A stretch of DNA of 64,000 nucleotides from Marivivens sp. GTDB lineage: Bacteria; Pseudomonadota; Alphaproteobacteria; Rhodobacterales; Rhodobacteraceae. A program made the translations under genes and the position numbers. This document shows, one piece after another, positions 57,621-64,000 of the stretch. How positions within the stretch are numbered: position 1 is the stretch's first letter; every line of letters starts with the position of its first letter. Where the stretch lies: the NCBI GenBank assembly GCA_024642115.1, contig JAHEBU010000002.1, positions 62,001 to 126,000 on the forward strand, read 5' to 3'. The notes under the pieces are model-generated. The model was not told where the DNA came from. It was given only the letters and a program-made list of their open reading frames with translations, and did no database searches.

Positions 57621-60600
57621 CTATTCGGCTGCAACGGACACCGGTGCGGCCTGCACGGCTGCCCTGAGGTCGACGCGACGGGCGCGGGCCGCCTCGACCG
57701 CCTTGGCTTTGACGGGACCAAAGCCGCGCACCTCAAGCGGCCAGCGGGCCAATTCCAGCGCCGCTTCAAGCCGGTCGGGGGCAGCGGCATGGATCAACGC
57801 CATGTCCTCTTCAAACTCCGCGATCAATGCCCGTTCCATCCGGCGCTCGGCCGTATAGCCAAAGAGGTCAAACGGTGTTCCCCGCAGACGCTTCAACCGA
57901 CTCAATACCGGAAACACCCGCTCCATCCACGGACCAAATGTGCGCTTGCGTGGGCGGCCGTCGGCCCCGGTGCCGGACACGACCGGTGGGGCAAGGTGAT
58001 AGGACAGGGTCAGATCGCCACCGAATTCGGCGGCGGCCTTTGCGCGGGTCTGCGTCAACAGACGGGCGACCTCGTATTCGTCCTTATAGGACAACAGCTT
58101 GTGATACGATCTTGCCACGGCCTCGCGCAGCGCGGGATCGGTGAACCGCGCGACGGCTTCAGTATATTTCCGGGCAAGGACCGCATCCTGATACTGCGTC
58201 AGGTGGTCGGCGCGGAACCCAATCGCCTCGTCCAGCCCGCGCGGTTTGGGGACCACGTTGGGCGACAGGACACGGGCGGCGGCGTCCGGATGCAGCATCG
58301 CCCAGCGGCCCAGTTCAAACGCCCGCTGATTGCGCTGAACGGCGGCACCATTCAAGTCTATGGCCCGCGTGATGGCCTCTTGGTTTAGCGGGATGGCCCC
58401 CATCTGCCAGGCCGCGCCAAACACCATCATGTTGGAATAGATGCTGTCGCCCAGCAACGCCTTGGCCAGAGCAGAGGCATCGAACACGGCAAGTCTGCCC
58501 TGCAACCGCGCCTCGAGGCTCAGGATCAGGCGGTCCGTGGGCAGGCGGAATTCGCGGTTCCGGGTGAAATCGCCCGTGACAATCTCGTGGCTATTGACCA
58601 CACCCCGCGTGCGGCCCGTGGCCATCAGTCCCAGAGTCTTGGCCCCCGCGCTGACCACCAGATCACCGCCGATCAACGCGTCACATTCGCCGGTAGCAAC
58701 CCGAATCGCACTGATATCGCTTGGCTTCTCGGCCAGACGGCAATGGATGTGCACCGCACCGCCCTTTTGCGCGAGCCCTGCCATCTCCATCATGCCAGCG
58801 CCCTTGCCGTCCAGATGGGCAGCCATCGCCATGACCGCCCCGATGGTGACAACACCCGTGCCACCGACGCCCGTGACCACCACATTGAAGGTGCCGTTGA
58901 TCGCGGGCAACACCGGGGCGGGCATATCGGGCAGATCAATCTCTGTCGTGGCCTCCTTGCGGACCTTGGCCCCGTTGATCGTCACAAAAGAGGGGCAGAA
59001 CCCATTGATACAACTGAAATCCTTGTTGCAGGATGACTGGTCGATGGCACGCTTGCGGCCCAATTCGGTCTCGACCGGAACGATGGACACACAGTTCGAC
59101 TGCACCCCGCAATCGCCGCAGCCTTCACAGACGTCCGTGTTGATGAACACACGGGTGTCAGGATGGGGAAACTGGCCGCGCTTACGGCGGCGGCGCTTTT
59201 CGGCGGCACAGGTCTGCACATAGACAATGGCCGATACGCCCTTGACCTTGCTTAGTCTTTCCTGAACCAGCATCAGGTTTTCGCGCGGGTCCTTGGTAAC
59301 TTCGACGGGATAGGACAGAAGGTCCACATCCTCTTTCTCGTCATAGACGAGCGCCACATCCCGCACTCCCATCGCCAGCAATTCGCGGCAGATCTGGTCG
59401 GGGCGCAGGTCGCCGTCATTGTGCTGCCCACCAGTCATGGCGACGGCGTCGTTGAACAGGATCTTGTAGGTGATTGTGGTGCCCGCACTCAGGGCAAATC
59501 GGATCGCCTGCACCCCCGAATGGTTGTATGTGCCGTCGCCGATATTCTGGAACACATGCCCACGGGTGGAAAACGGCGCCTCGCCCACCCAGTTGGCCCC
59601 TTCGCCGCCCATCTGGGTAAAGCCGACCGTCTCTCGGTCCATCCATTGCACCATGAAATGACAGCCGATGCCCGCATAGGCGCGCGACCCTTCGGGAACC
59701 TTGGTGCTCGAATTATGCGGACAGCCTGAACAGAAATAGGGCAGTCGGGCTGCGATTTCCGGGGCATTGTCAGCCTTGCGGGCCTGCGACAGTGCCTCAA
59801 GTCCGGCGCGTATCCCACTGGAATCACATCCCTCTTCGATCAGAACACCGCCGACCTTTTCGGCAATCCACACCGGGTCCAGCGCGAACCGTGTCGGAAA
59901 CAACTCTTCGCGCAGGCCCTCCGAATGTTCGTCCCCCTTGTGCCATCCATAGACTCGGCGGCCCTGCCGGTCGTCAAACAGCGCCTCCTTGACCTGCACC
60001 TCGATCAGCTTGCGCTTTTCCTCGACCACGATCACCAGATCGAGGCCCTCGGCAAACTCGTGGAACGACGCCATGTCCAGCGGCCAGACCTGTCCCACCT
60101 TGTAGGTGGTGATGCCCAACCGCTCCGCCTCGGCCTCGTCAATGCCCAGCAGGGCCAGCGCGTGCAGCAGGTCGAGCCAGTTCTTGCCCGCCGCGACCAG
60201 CCCGATTTTTGCACCGGGCTTGCCCCAGACCCGTTTGTCGATCCGGTTGGCGCGGGAAAACGCCTCGGCTGCGCGGCGTTTATAGTCGATCATCCGCGCC
60301 TCCTGCGGCACGCGGTCGTCAATCAGACGAATGTTCAGGCCGCCGGGGGGCATGTCAAAGGCAGGGCGGACGAACGACAGGCGGTGGGGGTCGGCCTCGA
60401 CCACCGATGTCACCTCGACCGTGTCCTTCATCAGCTTGAGGCCGACCCAGACTCCGGCAAAACGCGACAATTCATAGGCATAGAGGCCAAAGTCCAGAAT
60501 CTCCTGCACCCCCGCAGGCGACAGGACGGGCATATAGGCATCCACCATCGCCCAGTCGGACTGGTGCAGCGTGGTGGAGGATTCGCCGGTGTGGTCATCG

Positions 60601-61034
60601 CCCATCGCCATGATGACCCCGCCGCGCGGGCTGGTCCCGGCCATGTTGGCGTGGCGCATCACGTCGCCCGACCGGTCCACCCCCGGCCCCTTGCCGTACC
60701 ACAGGCCAAAAACGCCGTCATACTTGCCCTCGCCGCGCAACTCGGCCTGTTGGGCCCCCCACAGGGCGGTGGCAGCCAGATCCTCGTTCAACCCCGGCTG
60801 GAACACGATTTGGGCGGCGTCCAGATCGGCGGCGGCCTTTTGCATCTGCTGATCGACCGCGCCCAAGGGTGACCCACGATAGCCGGTCACATAGCCGGCC
60901 GTATTCAGCCCGGCCGCGACATCCCGCGCCCGCTGCATCAGCATCAGACGAACCAACGCCTGCGTGCCGTTCAACAGAACGGTCGGTTTCGATAAATCAT
61001 AACGGTCGTGAAGGGTGATTTCCGGCTTGCTCAT
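57621..61034 (-). CDS. Indolepyruvate ferredoxin oxidoreductase, fused alpha-gamma form
   Basis: 1137 residues. Oxidatively decarboxylates aryl-pyruvates (and related 2-oxo acids) to acyl-CoA with ferredoxin. Order of parts: pyruvate:ferredoxin alpha-like N-terminal region (GYRGSPLGAVDQQM), thiamin-pyrophosphate domain (GGEGANWVGEAPFSTRGHVFQNIGDGTYNHSG), a Cys-rich [4Fe-4S] part (CEGCGDCGVQSNC and CNKDFSCINGFCP), and the gamma-type domain (GVGGTGVVTIGAVMAMAAHLDG). The C-terminal 250 residues are the DUF6537-type end. The ATG at 61034 has GGGAGGT at five bases. Divergent from the LysR gene. Confidence 0.93.
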   Translation of the reverse strand: MSKPEITLHDRYDLSKPTVLLNGTQALVRLMLMQRARDVAAGLNTAGYVTGYRGSPLGAVDQQMQKAAADLDAAQIVFQPGLNEDLAATALWGAQQAELRGEGKYDGVFGLWYGKGPGVDRSGDVMRHANMAGTSPRGGVIMAMGDDHTGESSTTLHQSDWAMVDAYMPVLSPAGVQEILDFGLYAYELSRFAGVWVGLKLMKDTVEVTSVVEADPHRLSFVRPAFDMPPGGLNIRLIDDRVPQEARMIDYKRRAAEAFSRANRIDKRVWGKPGAKIGLVAAGKNWLDLLHALALLGIDEAEAERLGITTYKVGQVWPLDMASFHEFAEGLDLVIVVEEKRKLIEVQVKEALFDDRQGRRVYGWHKGDEHSEGLREELFPTRFALDPVWIAEKVGGVLIEEGCDSSGIRAGLEALSQARKADNAPEIAARLPYFCSGCPHNSSTKVPEGSRAYAGIGCHFMVQWMDRETVGFTQMGGEGANWVGEAPFSTRGHVFQNIGDGTYNHSGVQAIRFALSAGTTITYKILFNDAVAMTGGQHNDGDLRPDQICRELLAMGVRDVALVYDEKEDVDLLSYPVEVTKDPRENLMLVQERLSKVKGVSAIVYVQTCAAEKRRRRKRGQFPHPDTRVFINTDVCEGCGDCGVQSNCVSIVPVETELGRKRAIDQSSCNKDFSCINGFCPSFVTINGAKVRKEATTEIDLPDMPAPVLPAINGTFNVVVTGVGGTGVVTIGAVMAMAAHLDGKGAGMMEMAGLAQKGGAVHIHCRLAEKPSDISAIRVATGECDALIGGDLVVSAGAKTLGLMATGRTRGVVNSHEIVTGDFTRNREFRLPTDRLILSLEARLQGRLAVFDASALAKALLGDSIYSNMMVFGAAWQMGAIPLNQEAITRAIDLNGAAVQRNQRAFELGRWAMLHPDAAARVLSPNVVPKPRGLDEAIGFRADHLTQYQDAVLARKYTEAVARFTDPALREAVARSYHKLLSYKDEYEVARLLTQTRAKAAAEFGGDLTLSYHLAPPVVSGTGADGRPRKRTFGPWMERVFPVLSRLKRLRGTPFDLFGYTAERRMERALIAEFEEDMALIHAAAPDRLEAALELARWPLEVRGFGPVKAKAVEAARARRVDLRAAVQAAPVSVAAE

Positions 61035-61072
61035 CACGCACCTCCCTTACGTTTTGGGCAGTCAGTGCAGTA

Positions 61073-61093
61073 TAGGTCACAAAGATTGACCTA
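61073..61093. promoter_or_regulatory. Inverted repeat between the oxidoreductase and LysR genes
   Basis: TAGGTCA and TGACCTA, perfectly inverted, with seven bases between; centre about 50 bp from the oxidoreductase start. The palindrome with a central spacer in a divergent LysR promoter region fits a LysR-type (T-N11-A-like) or Lrp/AsnC-type operator. Confidence 0.5.
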
Positions 61094-61190
61094 CAAAGGC
61101 ATTTAAACCTGACAGACCGCGTCACATCTAGCATATAGGGTCTGGTAACGATTGTTCTAAATTGTGCGGTTGGCAAAAGGCATTCAGGCA

Positions 61191-62108
61191 ATGATGGACT
61201 GGGACAAGCTAAGAATCTTTCACGCGGTGGCCGACGCGGGCAGCTTGACCCATGCCGGCGACACGCTGCACCTGTCCCAATCCGCCGTCAGCCGGCAGAT
61301 CCGCGCGCTCGAGGAATCGCTGAACACCACCCTGTTTCACCGCCACGCCCGCGGCCTGATTCTCACCGAACAGGGGGAATTGCTGTTTGACGCCACCCGG
61401 TCGATGAACAAACGGCTCGAGGCGGCGGCGGCCCGTATCCGCGACAGCGAAGAGGAAGTGTTAGGCGAACTCAAGGTCACCACGACCACCGCGTTCGGCA
61501 CGCTTTGGCTTGCCCCGCGCCTGCCCAAACTGTTTGAAAAATACCCTGACTTGAAAATCGACCTCATGCTCGAAGAGCGCGTGCTCGACCTGCCCATGCG
61601 CGAGGCCGACGTGGCCATCCGCATGAAGGAACCGTCGCAGGCCGACCTCATTCGCAAAAAACTGATGTCCGTGCGCATGCGACTTTACGCAACGCAGGAC
61701 TATCTGGACGGACGCCCGCCACTGGAGCGAGTCGAACAGATCAGCAATCACCGGCTGATCTGCCAAAGCCCGTCCTCGTTCCAGGTAGCCGCCGGTGCGA
61801 CCCTCGTGCAACATCTGCTGACCTACGACATTCCATCAATGCTGACGGTCAACAACTACTTTGGGGCGTTGCAGGCGGTGCTGTCCAATCTGGGTGTGGG
61901 CATCCTGCCCGACTACCTGACCGAGGATTTCCCCGCTCTCGTCCGCGTCCTGCCCGACATCGAATCCGGTGAAGTGCCTGTTTTCCTTGCCTATCCCGAA
62001 GAGTTGCGGCAATCCAAACGGGTCAGCGCCTTCCGCGATTTCGTACAGGACGAGATATTCGCCTACCGCAAACGGATGCGCGATCTCGCCGAAACAGCGG
62101 ACCCCTGA
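61191..62108 (+). CDS. LysR-family transcriptional regulator
   Basis: 305 residues. The N-terminal winged helix is WDKLRIFHAVADAGSLTHAGDTLHLSQSAVSRQIRALEESL, followed by the linker helix and a LysR substrate domain with TTAFGTLWLAPRLPKLFEKYPDL and AVLSNLGVGILPDYLTED. Two consecutive ATGs (61191, 61194) could start it; an in-frame codon at 61164 is less likely. It is divergent from the indolepyruvate oxidoreductase, the natural candidate target. The inducer is unknown. Confidence 0.92.
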   Translation: MMDWDKLRIFHAVADAGSLTHAGDTLHLSQSAVSRQIRALEESLNTTLFHRHARGLILTEQGELLFDATRSMNKRLEAAAARIRDSEEEVLGELKVTTTTAFGTLWLAPRLPKLFEKYPDLKIDLMLEERVLDLPMREADVAIRMKEPSQADLIRKKLMSVRMRLYATQDYLDGRPPLERVEQISNHRLICQSPSSFQVAAGATLVQHLLTYDIPSMLTVNNYFGALQAVLSNLGVGILPDYLTEDFPALVRVLPDIESGEVPVFLAYPEELRQSKRVSAFRDFVQDEIFAYRKRMRDLAETADP

Positions 62109-62164
62109 AACCAGTCATGCCAATAACGCATAGCGGGTTTGCGCACGTGTATGGAAACCCAGAC

Positions 62165-62281
62165 TTGATCGTTCACAAAGCGCACCCTAATTCATCAAGT
62201 GAAGGCGGCGATGCTTAGACGCTCATCTCCTTCATACCTCCCTGTTGGACTTAGCCGGGCCATTGTGCCCGGCTTTTTTTT
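62165..62281 (+). ncRNA. Candidate small RNA with promoter and intrinsic terminator
   Basis: A -35 TTGATC (62165-62170), 17-bp spacer and -10 TAATTC (62188-62193) predict a start near 62200. The transcript would end at the terminator 62253-62281, about 80 nt later. It has no ORF with a ribosome-binding site. CTCCTTCATACCTCCC in the middle is pyrimidine-rich and anti-Shine-Dalgarno-like, similar in kind to the CCUCCUCCC loops of some Rhodobacter sRNAs. It stands alone between the LysR gene and purL. Confidence 0.5.
62253..62281 (+). terminator. Strong intrinsic terminator
   Basis: AGCCGGGC, loop CATTGT, GCCCGGCT, followed by a run of T (8 in all). An 8-bp stem with long U-run, 145 bp after the LysR gene stop and 94 bp before purL. 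Its distance from LysR suggests it belongs to a separate short transcript. Confidence 0.92.
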
Positions 62282-62374
62282 GGCCGCCAACTGGCCTGCC
62301 CGGTGCCTTAGCCATCTTTCACCCCCGCCCCGGATGCCCTAAGAGAGCGCAGACCAAAGGCCCCGGGGGACATC

Positions 62375-64000
62375 ATGCAAGAACCACAGATCACCACTGA
62401 CCTGATCGCGTCCCACGGCCTCAAGCCCGACGAATACCAGCGCATCCTCGACATCATCGGGCGGGAACCCACGTTCACCGAACTGGGCATCTTTTCGGCC
62501 ATGTGGAACGAACATTGTTCCTACAAATCCTCCAAGAAATGGCTGCGCACCTTGCCCACCACCGGCCCGCAGGTCATCTGCGGCCCCGGCGAAAACGCGG
62601 GCGTTGTGGACATCGGGGACGGTCTGGCGGTTATCTTCAAGATGGAAAGCCACAACCACCCCTCCTACATCGAACCCTATCAGGGGGCAGCGACGGGGGT
62701 GGGCGGCATCCTGCGCGACGTGTTCACGATGGGCGCGCGGCCCATCGCTGCGATGAATTCCCTGAGCTTCGGCGTCCCCTCCCACCCAAAGACCCGGCAA
62801 CTGGTCAGCGGTGTTGTGGCGGGTGTGGGCGGCTACGGCAACGCGTTCGGCGTGCCCACCGTGGGGGGCGAGGTGCGGTTTGACGCGGCCTATAACGGGA
62901 ACTGTCTGGTCAACGCCTTTGCCGCCGGCCTCGCCCGGACCGACAGCATCTTCTACTCCACGGCCTCGGGCGTCGGAATGCCCGTGGTCTATCTGGGCGC
63001 CAAGACCGGGCGCGACGGTGTCGGCGGCGCCACCATGGCATCGGCGGAATTCGACGACACCATCGAGGAAAAGCGGCCCACCGTTCAGGTCGGCGACCCC
63101 TTTACGGAAAAGCGTCTGATGGAGGCCTGCATGGAACTCATGCAGACCGGGGCCGTCATTTCCATTCAGGATATGGGTGCGGCCGGCCTCACCTGTTCGG
63201 CGGTCGAAATGGGTGACAAAGGCGACCTCGGCGTGCGGCTCGACCTTGAAAAGGTGCCCTGCCGCGAAACCGGCATGACCGCCTATGAAATGATGCTGTC
63301 CGAAAGCCAGGAACGGATGCTCATGGTCCTGCGGCCGGAAAAAGAGGCCGAAGCCAAGGCCGTCTTTGACAAATGGGATCTCGACTTTGCCATCGTCGGC
63401 GAAACCATCGCCGAGGATCGGTTCCTCATCATGCATAACAACCGGGTTATGGCCGACCTGCCGCTCAAGGCGCTGTCGGGCAACGCGCCCGAATACGACC
63501 GACCCTGGGTGGCGACACCTGCCGCTGCCCCGCTGACGGACACCCCGGAAATCGACCCCATCGCCGGTCTGCGGGCGCTCATCGGCTCGCCCAACTATGC
63601 GGCCAAACAATGGGTCTATGAACAATACGACGCGCAGGTCATGGGCGACACGGTGCGCATTCCCGGCCTTGGGGCCGGGGTGATCCGGGTCCACGGCACG
63701 GACAAGCTGCTCGCCTTCACCTCGGACGTCACCCCCCGCTACGTCAAGGCCAACCCCGTTGAGGGCGGCAAACAGGCGGTGGCCGAGGCGTATCGCAACC
63801 TCACCGCCGTGGGGGCCACTCCGCTGGCCAGCACGGACAACCTCAACTTCGGCAACCCCGAAAAGCCCGCGATCATGGGACAATTCGTGGGGGCCATTCA
63901 AGGGATCGGTCAAGCGGTCAAGGCGCTCGACATGCCCATCGTGTCGGGCAACGTCTCGCTTTATAATGAAACCGACGGCACGGCGATCCTGCCCACGCCC
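62375..64000 (+). CDS. purL: Phosphoribosylformylglycinamidine synthase subunit PurL, 5' part
   Basis: ATP-dependent fourth step of purine synthesis, with PurQ and PurS as partners. The first 542 codons are in the window (full-length PurL of this class is about 720-740). [27 protein letters not shown]/Mg-binding [54 protein letters not shown] and the second-half [29 protein letters not shown] are all present. RBS GGGGGA lies upstream of the ATG. The frame is open at the right edge. Confidence 0.97.
   Translation, partial: MQEPQITTDLIASHGLKPDEYQRILDIIGREPTFTELGIFSAMWNEHCSYKSSKKWLRTLPTTGPQVICGPGENAGVVDIGDGLAVIFKMESHNHPSYIEPYQGAATGVGGILRDVFTMGARPIAAMNSLSFGVPSHPKTRQLVSGVVAGVGGYGNAFGVPTVGGEVRFDAAYNGNCLVNAFAAGLARTDSIFYSTASGVGMPVVYLGAKTGRDGVGGATMASAEFDDTIEEKRPTVQVGDPFTEKRLMEACMELMQTGAVISIQDMGAAGLTCSAVEMGDKGDLGVRLDLEKVPCRETGMTAYEMMLSESQERMLMVLRPEKEAEAKAVFDKWDLDFAIVGETIAEDRFLIMHNNRVMADLPLKALSGNAPEYDRPWVATPAAAPLTDTPEIDPIAGLRALIGSPNYAAKQWVYEQYDAQVMGDTVRIPGLGAGVIRVHGTDKLLAFTSDVTPRYVKANPVEGGKQAVAEAYRNLTAVGATPLASTDNLNFGNPEKPAIMGQFVGAIQGIGQAVKALDMPIVSGNVSLYNETDGTAILPTP

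Overview
This is a gene-dense, high-GC window with the gene content, gene order and codon use of an alphaproteobacterium of the Rhodobacteraceae (Roseobacter group). Indicators are the order trpE / trpG-trpD / ung / trpC-moaC-moeA-lexA-comEC-gltX-gltA, a cobalamin-dependent ribonucleotide reductase as the only RNR here, a fused indolepyruvate ferredoxin oxidoreductase beside a LysR gene, and an SOS box of the alphaproteobacterial direct-repeat type. It reads as ordinary chromosome: no transposase, integrase, CRISPR array or rRNA was seen, and there is one tRNA gene (Pro, TGG).

Left part (1-20.5 kb): the 5' part of cysS; a DUF1697 / MmcQ-like divergent pair; soxR facing a small unrecognised ORF plus a VOC protein, with a SoxR operator between them; an aminotransferase, a PEP-mutase-like lyase and a TPM-domain protein; an outer-membrane beta-barrel protein; an MttB-family methyltransferase preceded by a possible leader ORF and terminator; anmK / tyrS; an overlapping string nhaP-phzF-zntB followed by a Fur-family regulator and an EamA transporter; eno-GNAT-small channel-like membrane protein; a FAD oxidoreductase; a DUF985 cupin.

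Middle (20.5-30.8 kb): a short basic Ala/Lys-rich protein gene, nrdJ with candidate NrdR boxes, a lipoprotein, tRNA-Pro, DUF192 and double cold-shock-domain genes, pdxH / fabI, gpt, DUF2127 and a second aminotransferase. Next (30.8-48 kb): a PpiD-like foldase directly ahead of trpE, a divergent polysaccharide deacetylase, trpG-trpD, DUF3592, ung, trpC-moaC-moeA, lexA (promoter overlapped by its own SOS box), comEC / gltX, gltA and a GNAT gene that overlaps the gltA terminator.

Right part (48-64 kb): a single-domain VCBS-like, probably exported protein; a PaaG-like hydratase; ccmH-ccmF; then a three-gene phage-type lysis cassette (GH108 endolysin, holin, small XhlA-like membrane protein) lying between ccmF and ccmE-argC; murI with an acyltransferase; the indolepyruvate oxidoreductase and its divergent LysR gene; a candidate small RNA with promoter and terminator; and the 5' part of purL.

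The observations I would follow up first are: the lysis cassette, whose endolysin carries an EF-hand-like calcium loop and which may serve gene-transfer-agent release; the SoxR-controlled 57-residue Cys-rich ORF coupled to the VOC gene; the intergenic repeat that forms the end of anmK; the candidate sRNA before purL; and the leader/terminator arrangement before the MttB-family gene.
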